From Aphrophora alni (taxonomy: Eukaryota; Arthropoda; Insecta; Hemiptera; Aphrophoridae), in the NCBI GenBank assembly GCA_963513935.1, contig OY740766.1:2200001-2264000 (forward strand): a stretch of 64,000 nt of DNA, in the 5' to 3' direction. Each line of letters starts with the position of its first letter. Positions within the stretch are counted from its first letter, which is position 1. This document shows positions 48,511 to 60,694 of the stretch, piece by piece. Both the position numbers and the translations under genes were made by a program. Under the pieces are notes generated by a model that made no database searches, was not told where the DNA came from, and saw nothing but the letters and a program-made list of their open reading frames with translations.

Positions 48511-48553
48511 ATCAAACGCGTTTCAACGATAAAGTCGCTATCCTCAGTGATAC
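48511..48553 (-). ncRNA. Hammerhead-like core, left arm of copy 5
   Basis: On the minus strand GTATCA, CTGAGGA, one T, AGCGAC/ATCGTT-type helix, GAAAC, GC, GTT, then TGATTA. Helix I keeps four pairs next to the cleavage site (ATCA with TGAT). Confidence 0.45.
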
Positions 48554-48606
48554 ATAAGCTACAATAACAAAACTATAATTCTAATATAGTTATTGTGTTA
48601 TAGTCG

Positions 48607-48645
48607 CTGAGGAGAACGACTTTGTCGTTGAAACGCGTTTGATTA
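48607..48645 (+). ncRNA. Hammerhead-like core, right arm of copy 5
   Basis: CTGAGGA, one G, perfect helix AACGAC/GTCGTT with TTT loop, GAAAC, GC, GTT, TGATTA. The upstream bases (TATAGTCG) do not pair well with TGATTA, so helix I is weak. Confidence 0.38.
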
Positions 48646-48738
48646 AATAAACGTAATTTATGTGAGATCTTATGTTCGATTTTTTGTTCTACATAATATT
48701 ATCTCACAAGTCAAGCTCAATATTTATTTTGAATAATG

Positions 48739-49264
48739 AACTAGTGAAATACCTACAGAGTCTCCTTGTACTCATTTTTATGTTATGTTTTATAAAATCA
48801 ACGACACACACGTTTCTTAGCTCGAAAATGAAAAAGCATTTCACCTCATACAAAAGGCGCAACTCCTATTGTTCAGAAAAAATTACCTCAAATAAATATT
48901 AGTAAATTTAATGACAATTAGAACAGCTTAATTCTTTGATAGTTTAATTCATAATTCACAATAGTGATATTCAATTATAATGTAATTATGAAGGCAACAT
49001 AACAAGTTTTAACAAAGTTGAAATACATTTTTCTTGTTATAAAGAGTTAATATAAGAAAATAAAGATTATGAGATATGGCTACTATAATTAGAACAGTAA
49101 AAGACTTGAAACTAATACAATTATTTTATTAAATTATGGTGATATATTAATGCAAATAACATAAGCATATGTGTCAGAGTTAATAGGAAAATTAAGTATT
49201 AATTCAAATATCTTGTTTTAAAACAAGTTCAGAATTATTTATAACCTATCTATTTGTTGTACAA
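48739..49264. other. AT-rich DNA, no gene seen
   Basis: Nothing recognisable. A 76-codon frame (48672-48902) starts inside the element tail and is not a gene. Confidence 0.5.
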
Positions 49265-49385
49265 TAGTAGATGCACTGCCAACAAAAGGGTCGATAGAAG
49301 TGGATGAAAGTGTAAAGTTTTACACGACGGTTAAAGTGTGCCCTAAGGTAACACAAAAGAACCTCTGTTATTTCTTCGTAGACAC
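49265..49385 (+). repeat. Dispersed repeat family D, copy 2
   Basis: Matches the reverse complement of 31010-31125: TAGTAGATGCACTGCCA, GGTCGATAGAAGTGGATGAAA and ACGGTTAAAGTGTGC. Confidence 0.7.
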
Positions 49386-51316
49386 TTTCTACATCCAATT
49401 GTCAATTTGTCTCTTAAGTTATAGTAACTGCAAACCTTAGAGGAGCTTTTTTTCCCAAGTTCTTTATTTAGATTTGTATACGGTTTCAAAATAAATTACA
49501 CTAAAAGAATAGTATGTTTATAGCAAAGTAAGTGAACTTATTTATTATTGTTTCTTCAGATGAATTTAACCTAGTAGAATATAATAATTGTGGTAAATTT
49601 ATTACATAATTAGCTGATGCATATATCGTATTTATTAGACAGAAAGAATTACAGAAAAAAAAATGTATGTAATTTAGTTAATGGAGAGTAACTAAATTTA
49701 TCATTCCTTTAATTATAGTTGTGACATCTTTGCAATTTTGGTTTTCTCATAACTCTACAGCACTGTTCTTCCGCTTACTGTATCCTAAGTTTTTGACACT
49801 TAAACTATAATCGTCACATTGATATATTTACGTAAATACCTTTGTGTTTTTTAAAGGTTGCGCAATCAATTAAACGTGCATTAAAAATTCTAAAATATTT
49901 TGTACGATTTACACTAACGATTGAAGGTACTTTGTAGAACTTCACGTTAAGTGCCACTTAAACACGATATTTACTCAAATTCTACATTTATTGAACCTTG
50001 CCGGCCTTCGACACTTGCAGCATTTAGTAACATTTCAATTTGTGTTAAACTGCTTCGTTAATGCAGTCGGCGTGACGGAATAAATTGTAGAAATTTACAA
50101 AAGATTGTGTTTATGTTTCCTTCAAAATACATATTTTTTATAATCACAATTTTCTTCAGTTTATTCCAATAGCAAAGAACCGGTAGTTATAAAAAGAAAC
50201 TGCATTTAATGATTCTCTACTCTTGATTGAGATATTTAAAAACAGTTGTGTATATAATTCAAACTATTGTTTTCAATCAGTTTTCAAACATTGTATCATC
50301 AGCCATTGGACTGTATTTCACCCTATAAAATGTTAAATAAATTTATGGTACAAAAATACCGTGTTTCTTTTTCTCCAAAATGTAAAGATGATTAGACAGT
50401 TACTATAATAAATAATAAAGTTACGAATTAATAAAGTTTTGGTTTTTGTATTAAATAACATTAAAAAAAAAATTGAATTTTCGTAAACCAGATTCAGATT
50501 AGTTGATTTGTTTCACTCTATCTGTTCTTATTTATTTGGAATAAATACTAGTTTCAAAGATAATTTAATTATTTACATAAATTATAGTGTAATGTTTTGT
50601 AACAATAACAGTTATTATAATATTACGAGATAGTCAAAAAGTTAATTAATATTTAAAAAAAAAGAAGATTATTAAGAACACCTTTTGACAATTTAATAAC
50701 CTACAATAAAGGATGTAGTCGGAAACGGGGTAAAGCAAGTTAATTAATTTTAAATTCTATAACGTAAAAGTAAAAGATGCAAAAGTAACCACGCAGATGT
50801 ATGAGAAAACATTTATGTCATTAATAAAACACTTTTTAAAATAATTATTGCAAACAAGTTAGTGGATGTTAGTGTATGTAATAGTTGTACATAGTTAATG
50901 GATTAATGGATGTTTCAACTAGTTAACAAAATTTCAATTTATAACTTGGCTTTAACTTTGCTGCAACTTACTAACATAATTCGGATACCTGAAATTCTAT
51001 CAAGTCAAGTACAAAATGAAGACAACACAACATGGATACGATGTACCTATTAGTCAATTTTAAAATCAGCAATAAATAACATATTTAAACAAATGGAAAA
51101 AGTTCACATACAAAATTCTCCTCGTTCACGAGTGGAAAGTGAAAACTATGATTGCCAGTTTATTGGACAGATTAGGGGAACATGATGGAAATTAGAGGCT
51201 AGGTCATGAAGACTCTAGTTTTTCTAATCACTTAAAAACACATAATGTTCCAGATTTTAATTCTAACATAAATGTTGTTATCTTGCATATATGTAATGAA
51301 AAGAAAAAATAAATCT
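49386..51316. other. AT-rich DNA, no gene seen
   Basis: No supported feature. Confidence 0.5.
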
Positions 51317-51547
51317 TCTAACGCCAAAATTTCCTTTGTTCTATTATTCAAAATTTCACACTATAACTTTCAAAAATACATTACGCAGGTACAATAGTTT
51401 TTAAATTATTTTGTATAGTCGATTAAATCCCCAAAGTGTAACATATGTTTTCAATTTTCGTCTTAAAATAATAAGCAACATTTGTAATAAAGAAAGGAAA
51501 CATACTACTGTATGATAACGGATTTAAAACCTGATGATATTTCATTA
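51317..51547 (+). repeat. 231-bp direct repeat, left copy
   Basis: TCTAACGCCAAAATTTCC to GATGATATTTCATTA is repeated at 52251-52481 with only three base differences found by eye. Similarity fades gradually just beyond the right end (CGATTT/AGATTT, ATTCTCTT/ATTCTTTT). Confidence 0.95.
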
Positions 51548-51584
51548 CAAAATCGATTTAATTCTCTTACTATTATCACTTAAA

Positions 51585-51693
51585 AACACTAGAATTATTA
51601 GAAATTAATAGTATTGTTAAGGATAAAAATGTGTTAGTTTTAAATGAACTATTAGTATTAAATAACTCCCAACTCCTCAAACCTTTAGCCAGG
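51585..51693 (+). pseudogene. Second PLE C-terminal relic
   Basis: The frame reads LKTLELLEINSIVKDKNVLV then LNELLVLNNSQLL. It parallels LNNLECLEI and LNDQIVINSSLL of the relic at 31572-31778: LE.LEIN, a spacer, LN(E/D)(L/Q).V.N(N/S)S.LL. This is the extreme C-terminus of a Penelope-like protein. The following 200 bp (to about 51890) ends with a GTTTCATTAAATTTGTGG and AAAAATAAAAGTGTTTTATA tail, as in PLE 3' regions. Only about 36 codons are preserved. Identification rests on similarity to the first relic. Confidence 0.5.
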
Positions 51694-52047
51694 TCATAGT
51701 CCTTTGTCTCCCACTTTATACATTACAATTTAAGTTACAATGGGGATTACCCAGCTATTGTTTGTAATGTGTACTGTATTTTTTTCCTTATTCTTGTAAA
51801 ATACCTTGACAATGCTGTAACTAGCAAAACCATGGTCGGCAAGTTTCATTAAATTTGTGGTTATACTAAAAAATAAAAGTGTTTTATATATTACATTATT
51901 TTGTGATTTTTAAAATTTCTGTTCAAAATGAAATATATTAAGTGAAGTAAGATAAGTTTTTAATTTTTTGCTTAAATCATGTAAATCGTAAAAAAAATTC
52001 CAAATAATGTTATAACCTCACCTTAAACTTATTATTTAATACCTAAA

Positions 52048-52092
<45 letters not shown>

Positions 52093-52250
52093 AAATTTTA
52101 AGAGTAAATAATACCATAATTTATTGTAACAGTTTCTTAAAAGTCATCTAAAATGTTACAACTATATAATAATAAATGTGATTTTAGTACATGGATATTT
52201 TCGGTTCTGCTACATTGCATTTCTCCCTTATTTACACAACAAAATTCCAA
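51694..52250. other. PLE 3' tail and (TA)n between direct repeats
   Basis: Holds the non-coding tail of the PLE relic and an uninterrupted TA run at 52050-52089. A 61-codon frame from 52153 runs into the right direct repeat and is not a gene. Confidence 0.5.
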
Positions 52251-52481
52251 TCTAACGCCAAAATTTCCTTTGTTCTATTATTCAAAATTTCCCACTATAA
52301 CTTTCAAAAATACATTACGCAGGTACAATAGTTTTTAAATTATTTTGTATAGTCGATTAAATTCCCAAAGTGTAACATATGTTTTCAATTTTGGTCTTAA
52401 AATAATAAGCAACATTTGTAATAAAGAAAGGAAACATACTACTGTATGATAACGGATTTAAAACCTGATGATATTTCATTA
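52251..52481 (+). repeat. 231-bp direct repeat, right copy
   Basis: Copy of 51317-51547, with three substitutions. It lies 934 bp downstream of the first, in the same orientation. The ends are not TG...CA and no primer site follows, so these are not LTRs. Confidence 0.95.
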
Positions 52482-53139
52482 AACAATAGATTTCATTCTT
52501 TTTCTTTCATTACTTGTCTAGAACACTTACTCTGATATGCTAATCACACAAAATCCACAATCATTATTCAAATATTTTGTAACTTTTTTTATGAGCCTTT
52601 CTGGTGTTTTCCCATTTAAATCTCTCAAAACAAAACAATTCTGAAAAAAGTTTAAAAAGTGCCATTTTATAAAGCTCCAAAATCCATATTTTATTATTTG
52701 TTACTTTGTATTTTTACTTAAGTTTAGTAGGGCTAAAATCACAAAAGGTTAAATTAGGTCAAAATTTTAATTTTTAAACAATATTAACTCCATGAGATAA
52801 TATCTAAAAACGCCATCTTTCAAAAGATAAAACTCTCAACCTGAACATTTAATATTGATGTATATAGCATAATTACTTGGAAATCCAGGGCTCAGTCACT
52901 GTCACGAATCCAAAAAAATATAGACATTTGCCTATGGAGAACTTCTACAATTACTAGAACAAAGAGATCAAACCGAAAAAGTTTGGTTTGGTTGAATGAC
53001 AGGTTAGTGTCACTATAACTATCACCATGTGTTCGCGTTAATGATTTTTACCTCATCACAAATTTTACATCCGGGTTTATTTTATAAAAGAAATTATTTT
53101 ACACCCATTGCTATTTATGAAATTTTTAAAGAAAATTAA
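52482..53139. other. AT-rich DNA, no gene seen
   Basis: Nothing recognisable. Confidence 0.5.
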
Positions 53140-53455
53140 TGAAGTTTAAAAATAAACGTAATGTATTAATGGTGTTAGCAATTTAATTTAGCTTGAAATG
53201 AACCCTTGCCTTTTTAACACAATACGTTATGTTGTTCCATTTCAGGATTGTTTATTCCCCTCGCAAGAGTAGAACCTACACTGAGGTGATTTAGTTCAGG
53301 TTTATTTCCCGCACTGTGGCATTATATTTCATTCTTTTTACGAGAGTACGTTTTCACTCCCATGTCACGCGTAAATTCCCATTTATTATCTCATTCAGTT
53401 TTTTTGAACAACAGGCAATTCTGAATCACGTCAAATGTGCAGAGCGTTGAATTAA
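53140..53455 (+). repeat. Dispersed repeat family A, copy 3
   Basis: GAAGTTTAAAAATAAACGTA, TGATTTAGTTCAGGTTTAT, TTTTTACGAGAGTACG, CCATGTCACGCGTAAATTCC and TTATTATCTCATTCAG. It bridges copies 1 and 2: the first part is closer to 33145 and the middle closer to 45381. Confidence 0.8.
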
Positions 53456-56400
53456 TAAACTCGTCGCAATTAATTTTTTCTATGAATTCCACTTAAACTT
53501 TCTTTTATTAAAATAAATGTTATTTCTGTTCAATGTAACAGAAATTACTAAAATGGAAAGTGAAAAAGATTCTACATGAATATACAAGATTTTGTTTTGT
53601 ATAATTTAATTTCTCTCAAATATATAAACACGATTAAAGTTATTAATATTTATGTTATTCCGCGTGACGTGAACAGTACAATTCAGACTGATTTTTATAG
53701 TTCCATAGACAAAATATATCGTGATTTTACTTACAAAAAAGGAGATAACTGTTAATATTTAATTTAGATTAAACATGCAAAATATTTAGCGTGTGCTTGT
53801 GTGATTGATTTATTTATATACTGATAACAGTCTAGTTGAAACACGAACTACTACAATATTAAAAAATATGAAACACGAATTTCGTCAAATGTTAATTAAC
53901 CAATGTTAATCATTGAGACGGTATTTTATTGTTCTGTTTCTTCATTTTGATCAAAACCCATGATTTGGTGAATGTATAGTTTATTAGTTTGGAGTTATTA
54001 GTACGGTACTGAAGTGTTTCTCAAAATATAACCTTAAAATAAACATTATCATAAAATGTTTAATCCCCTCGTATCTTGTCATTTCAATATAGTACATCAG
54101 AAACACATATTTCAGAATAAAACATTGCATACAAATGAAAAGACTTACAAATCTCTATTTCAAGTTCTTCATGCGATTTGGCTTTTAATACTAGTCTACG
54201 AAAGTTTCTTAAATTTACTGAAATTAATTAAAGGATATGCCCGGGACTCTGGCGTACCGGTAACTTAAATAATAAATTTGAATAGAGCCTGGCTTATTTA
54301 ATACAAACCAACATGTGATGATGTCATGGCAGCATGTAGAAACGTTTGAAGTTTTGAATTTTATTTATTGTTCGTTTCAAAATGTAAAGTCAAGAAAGTG
54401 GCTACAACATGTTGTGGTAGGCTCTAGTAGCTTATTAACTTTTGTGATAAAGATTTATTTTATTAATAAATAGATATTGATAACAAATGGGTGCTTCTAG
54501 TTGTACCAAATACATTTATTTTTATTTACAAGTAAGTGTTCCTGTATTTCTAAAAAATAAAATGGTAGAGGTAATTTAGATTTCTTATAGTTTATTATAA
54601 AATACATACTAATTATATAGTCTGAGCTAAATCAGATCTAATCATCATCAAAATTATCCACCAATTAGTACTCCAGTGACTACAAGACACTCCACAAACT
54701 ATGATGACTGTTATAAGAAGTAACAAATCAAATATTTTGAATCCATATAATATTACAAACTTTATTTATAAGTATACATAAATAAAGGTGAATAATTCCT
54801 TGTCCAGTATTTACTAAAACAAACTTTTACACGTTACAGATCAAGTCTCTCTTACAAGATATTTTAAACTAAATATATCCTAATAATAAGTGAGAGCTCA
54901 GAATATCTTGAGTTGTAAATAATAATGAGGCCTTCTAATAAGTAGGATCATAATTACTTGCAATCCAGATGGTATTTCATTATTTAATTTATTCTGTAAC
55001 ATTTTATTATTTCTTGTATCGTATCAGAGACTTATATTTCCAACTTAAAGAAGGAATCAATTTACTTGAGTGTTTATCTTGTGAAAGGGAATTCCACTCC
55101 TTGACTCTTCATTGATTTCATAAAGTACTGTTTCCAGATCTGTTCTTATAGACATTTTGAAATACTATTTCATTTATCTTCCTTCTTTCACAATGTTCGT
55201 GTTTATAATCACTTGTAACAATATCGATATACTCTTCTAGGTGTAACAATTCACTATTCTTTAAAACTGTAGTTTTTAATCCTAAATATAATTAATAACA
55301 TACGATTAAAGTTAAAAATTTAAACATTATGTAGAAGACTTTTCTTAAACACCTGTATACGTTTTGAAATGTAACATTATTTTTCTAATAAATTAGTTAA
55401 CAGTATTATAAACCAAATTAAAAGAAAACATATAAAGGAAGATATTTTATCCCTTATCGTGTAAAATGAAGTTAATTCAATGTTTCTTTATTAGTTAAAA
55501 AAATCCTGATTCAGATTCTTTATAGTAGTAATTGTGAAAACAATATTTTATTTTCTTCATTATGTTAGCCGTTCAAATTAAGCTTTCATTTCACGCAATC
55601 AAGAAAGCATATTACTATTTTTATATTTCTTTAAATTTCTTCGTTTCATGATTCAAGAACCATCAATAAAAGAAGCCATTTATATTATATTTTACTTTTT
55701 GAAATAGAATACTACTTCCTGTCTCTTCTGTGGGTTCAAAAATTACCAAAATGTTTACTATAGACATTGTGAAAATACAATTGTTTTATGTTTTGTTTTA
55801 TTGTATAACAGACGAATGTTTCATCATCGTACAAATATTTATAATATTTTTGATGTAATAATTCATTGACACGTTTCCTACTTTTTAACAATAAATAAAG
55901 TTAATAGAATCAACTTGTAGTTCGAAATTAAAAAAATATGTAAAATAAATTTATTGTATACATATTGTGTGGCGTCATTATAAATGTAGTTAATAGTATT
56001 AAAACCAAATTTATCCACATGTAAAACTTATTTCCTAATTAAAAAATAAAGGGACATTAAAATAATAATCAATTTGTAAATTTTGTTTCAAAATCTTTTC
56101 AATTTTGTGATAGCAGTATAAAAAGCTAACGCAGTTTATAATACTGCCAGTAAAAACGAAACTTTTCAAACTTTTAATCACTTATTAAAATAGTACTATT
56201 CCTAAATATTATGTATTTGATAAACGTTGATAAGAAATAGGTTAGTTTTTAACCTTCTATTAAATTTAATCAATTACAATAGTATCAACATAATGTTTGT
56301 CACAATATTTTTATTATTAAAGAAACAGAATTTATGAAAACGCAACGAAGATATTAATCAACAACGCATTATGAATATCTTTTGAGACGCATTTTTTTAA

Positions 56401-57984
56401 ATATTTATCTTGCTTGGTGGTTGTAATTAACAGGAAGTATGTTTAGAGATAGTTATATCTTAACGTAGTTTAATTACTACAGTGATACTAGTTTAACCCA
56501 ATTATTTTTTCGAAACAGGTATAAATTTTAAAATTTTTGATAAAAAAAAAATCGGAGATTTTATAATCCTTACCAATATAGGAAATAATTTAAGATAAAA
56601 CATAGGAATGAAATGAACAATATTTTATATTTCATTTTTAGGACATTGTATAACCGTAATTATTATGGCATTGTGCAAATATATAGTATAAACTTTCTCT
56701 TTTTGTTTTATTTTCACTGAAACATCTGGAGATATATTGCACAGAGAAAACATAAATTTTTTGGGAGTTTATTTCCTAAGTGGTCTGGCTGTAAAAACAA
56801 TATTTATAATTCATTCTCCTTCAGTTCACCACACTCATTTTATTGATATAACTTATCTACAATCTATTGATATTATAGTCTTTCAATCAGGTGTGAAACT
56901 ACATACAAAAATTAAAAAAATAATCCGAAATAAAATTATGTTTATATGTTTCTTCAACCCATGAGAAATTCCTTGAAGTTAGTCAAAGATAGTTATTCCG
57001 TGTTACCCTTAAACAAACTAAACAATGTGTAAAAACAATTATAATTTCAACTATATATGAGTTAACGCAATAACGATTGAAGAGGTGATAAATATTAACA
57101 ACTTTCAGGTACTCTAGGATCAAATGAGTTTCGTAAAATAATTTATAGTAGAGGTTTAATGTCAATAGTAAAATACTAGTAAAGGAATTGATCTGGTAAA
57201 GATCGGTGGAATGTTTCAATTTGTTAACCATAGTACATAAATATTGAGGGTGTAAATTTATTACATAAACATGAATGGTGCAAACTTATCGAGTTATGAC
57301 GGTGAAAATACTGTGTAATATAATTGCATACTTTAGCCTATGAAGTAGCTAAATATTTATTTGTTTAGAAATACAATATATTAAACAATTCATTCTATAA
57401 AGTGAACGTACATTTCTAATACAAATTAAGTTACATAGAATATATGTCTCTTACATGTGTAGAACCTGTTTCCAAAATCTCTATTTCTAACTACGAATAA
57501 AGTAAAAAGAAGTGTGTGTTAACTTTTAAAAAGTTAAAAAAATACGTGATTATATTGAATATGAATGAGTCTAACTTTATATTACACAAAAATTAACATA
57601 CGTGGAAATTTGTACTTTATAATTGTAAACATATTTTTTTGTTAAATTAAATAAAAAAAAGAGGGAAAAGTAACGTCATAGATAACTGAGAAATGAATTT
57701 ACTATACATTTGAATAAGAAGTTGTTAAATATGAATATTTAATTTCATAGTTTGAGACTATTTTTTAATTCAACGGTCATGTACTTATCTAATTTAATTT
57801 TCCATGTTTACCATTAATATTGGTTTTTGTTTATTAATTAAAATAGAAATAGAAGAGGAATAACGTACTTTTTGTTATATTGTATACGTACGGTACTATA
57901 TTTTATTATTTAACATTTAATTTCATGAAAAATATAAACCACACTAACAGTTAATTTATTTGTTTTTACGTGGAATACCTTTTA
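53456..57984. other. Long AT-rich stretch, no gene seen
   Basis: Several frames of 70-82 codons (for example 54056-54268, 56737-56964, 56983-57231) lack family features or splice context. No transposon ends recognised. Confidence 0.5.
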
Positions 57985-58235
57985 ATGATAAATGTTGCAG
58001 GGAATGCTTCATTCACACATATATCAGTAAGCTTTGTTTATAATTTTTCTTAGTGATTTTCAGAATGTTGTTGTAAAATATTTTGTCGACATATGTTCAC
58101 AATGTAACAGCTTTGTACGTCTACTGCATTTGACTACAACAGTTTGACTAGAAATCCTATTTTTCCAATGTAGGTCAATAACGAAATTCTGTTTTATGAC
58201 TTGATAATTTGCGGTATTAATACCTTAAGTGTAAT
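57985..58235 (+). repeat. Dispersed repeat family C, copy 2
   Basis: Colinear with 21655-21910: TTTTGTCGACATATGTT, CAGCTTTGTACGTCTACTGC and CAATGTAGGTCA. Confidence 0.7.
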
Positions 58236-58900
58236 GACTAAACAGAATCTGCCATGATTGTGTTATGTTATGTATTATTTATTAATAACATATAACAAAG
58301 ATGATAATACATAATCATATGAAATAAAAGGATTAAACTAAAAGTAAAACAAAATATATAATTTAAAATTTGTTTATTGGTTTTTAAACTTCTTTATCTT
58401 TTAGAGCAGCTCAGGAAGGCTTACGGCTATTTATTGTATGCAGTCAAATTTTACTGCCTGACAACACCAGATGAAACCAATACTCTATCTATATTCATTG
58501 TTGAAAGTCAAATTTGTTTTTATTTGTAACCTATATAACATATATAAAAGATAGTCATGAATGGTAGTGTCATCTTAAAATGTTATTAAAGTCCTTACAA
58601 CTGTGTCATATTATGTGTCTTAACAGTTTTTTGTTTGTGTCTGTATATGGGTATGTTATATTACAAGATGTAAAGGAAAAAAAAACACTTTATATCCTTA
58701 AGTGTTTATATCATATGAGTTAAATGTAAAATAAATGTGTAATGGGGAAAGGTATTCAAAATTGGCAACATGTTTTGTAAAAAAAATGCACATAGCTGTT
58801 TTATAAGGTTATTAAAGATATAAGAAATAATTATAAGTAATATATATATATCAGAAAATTATTGTCAGGATATGTTGTTATCAGCAATACAAACAATAAC

Positions 58901-58943
<43 letters not shown>

Positions 58944-59919
58944 CATTAATGCAATTGTTCTATTTAAGATTTATTACCGATTAACAAATAAGTTCGGAAT
59001 GGCTTGAGTCAATTTAGGAGAGGAAACTCCTTCTTTTTAAGGAAATAAATTCTAAATTTTAAACTAGCCCACCAGTATGGGAATTGCCTGGATATTCATA
59101 ATAGTAATATTCACAAGTTGCATTTGAGTAAAACAGGAAGACTCTAAAACCCAGGTTTATATTTAGAAAAGTTAATAATAGACTAAAAATTTCAAATTGA
59201 ATTTTCCATAGCGAGTTTTCCAGCCGTGGAACATATTTCTAAAAATTCTTTATTTGTATCAGTTTTTTTTTGTTTATTTTACAAATATCCAATTTGTAAT
59301 AAACGGATTTATTAAGGACTTTATATTGTGTATGCAATTTCATATCTAGGGTTTGAAAATGTACAAAAATAACAATTAAAAAAAAACATTTAAAAACTGG
59401 TCCCATTTGAAATCTATGATGTTATTTATCTCAACACTCAATTATATTTATCATAAACTTCTAACAAAATATTTGCTTTCTTAACAGTGAAGATGATGAC
59501 ACCTCTGTTTTTACTTTAGGTTAAAGAATAAACCAGTTAAAATATTTATTGTGAAATAACTGCAACGGTAAATGTTTTCTATGTCCTTATAGTTGTGAAA
59601 CCTGAAAACAAAATATATCAACACGCTTACATCCCCTTAACGTTTGACATCTCTCTAGTGTTAAAGCATGTTTTTTAATGAAATTTACATAAATTTCATA
59701 CAATTTCTGTTACAGTCAATTCCATAAACACGTCCCATATTTTGAGATAAATGAGAAACCAAACGTCTCAATCTTCTACCATACTTCCTTTCTCAACAGC
59801 ATAATATAACTTAGGCATATTGTATGTATAGCTTCCTGAATTGTATATTTGAATAATTGTAATAGGTAAATAATTACCTTGTTTTTATCTCCATCAAACA
59901 ATCCAAATTTGTTCCTAAA
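58236..59919. other. AT-rich DNA with (TA)n
   Basis: (TA)n at 58902-58941. No gene signal. Confidence 0.55.
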
Positions 59920-59960
59920 GGATTACCAGTTTCGACGGCTATACTGTCATCTTCAGATCC
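59920..59960 (-). ncRNA. Hammerhead-like core, family 3
   Basis: On the minus strand: GGAT (59960-59957), CTGAAGA (59956-59950), extra T, GAC with GTC as helix II (9-nt loop), GAAAC (59933-59929), TG loop, GTA (59926-59924), ATCC (59923-59920). GGAT and ATCC pair perfectly as helix I. Helix III is A-U and C-G around 2 nt. The predicted cleavage is after A59924. Its order and spacing equal those of family 1 though the sequence is different. The extra base before helix II recurs. Confidence 0.5.
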
Positions 59961-59969
59961 ATATCACAA

Positions 59970-60545
59970 TTAAAGTTGTTTAGTCTGTTATGGCGTCGTC
60001 TTCTTTACTGACACAATTAAACGCTTAGTTAAATGGGGCCGAGGGGCTTGAGCGGAGATCATACAGTTGAATGTCTAGTCGCTGCTTTGGCCTCAGGAGC
60101 ACAGTTATGCTCAAGACCGATGGAGTGGTACGCATAAATGATTTGCGTTCCAGTGCAGCTAAAGCTGCATCCTGCTCGTGGTGGTCCTGCACTGGACTGA
60201 TGATCCAGTCCAGACAGAATCCATCGGATCTAAGGGAGTAAACCCTGATAAAAAAATCACTCAAAGGAACTCACTCTTGTGAGTACAAGATTGGCGATCC
60301 TGGGGTGCCTTAGCTGAGCCGTGACCTTGTCTTGGGTCAGTTTCCTTCCCTGTAGATTCCGACTATATTAGAGTATTCGAGGACTAGGGGTCCTTCAAAC
60401 TACTTACTCCTCTTCTTCCTTAATAAGAAGAACAAATTGCATGATGTGTGATAAAACAATGGAACAGAAACCCCGCATAACCTTTCGAGATGAGCTCTGG
60501 CGTCAGTTCCGATCGGATATAAGCCCAGGTGTTAAATAAACCGGG
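59970..60545 (-). mobile_element. GC-rich block beside ribozyme core, probable element body
   Basis: This block stands out from its AT-rich flanks and ends near 60545. It contains self-complementary stretches (CTGGACTGATGATCCAGTCC at 60194-60213, GCAGCTAAAGCTGC at 60156-60169). On the minus strand it runs directly into the hammerhead-like core at 59960, so block and core may be one non-autonomous retroelement read leftwards. A minus-strand frame of 79 codons (60025-60264) has mixed, non-low-complexity composition (KSFMRTTPSVLS, RPKQRLDIQLYDLRSS), but I recognise no domain. It could be a fragment of a coding exon. Confidence in a mobile origin is moderate. Confidence 0.4.
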
Positions 60546-60694
60546 TTAAATAAGTTAAAATGTTGAGCCTTTTAGTCTTGTAGTGCCTTTGGGATTTTAT
60601 ATCATATCGGCAAACCTAGTCTTTATTTTGTGAGATTGAAAATAACCCCTATAATACAATTTAATATTTTTAAATATTGAAGAAGCTGTAATAA

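Larger units (their letters stand above)
48456..48738 (+). mobile_element. Ribozyme-like palindromic element, copy 5 (full hairpin)
   Basis: The insertion 48463-48731 has short duplications AATAATG (48456-48462 and 48732-48738), extendable to TTTTAATAATG against TTTTGAATAATG with one indel. Architecture equals copy 3: arm (ATAAGATCTCACAAAAATTACG...), loop, inverted arm, then ACATAATATTATCTCACAAG and TCAAGCTCAATATT tail. The arms have diverged from those of copy 3 at the segment flanking ACGCGT (AATCAAACGCG in place of CAATGAAACGCG) but remain complementary to each other within the copy, so the two arms co-vary. Confidence 0.85.

Noticed and set aside
49545..49560. Further hammerhead-like TCTTCAG with GTTTC
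   Set aside because: The two core halves abut directly, leaving no room for helix II.
51317..52481. Pair of LTRs around a short element
   Set aside because: Ends are not TG...CA, no primer site or polypurine tract adjoins, and similarity fades rather than stopping sharply.
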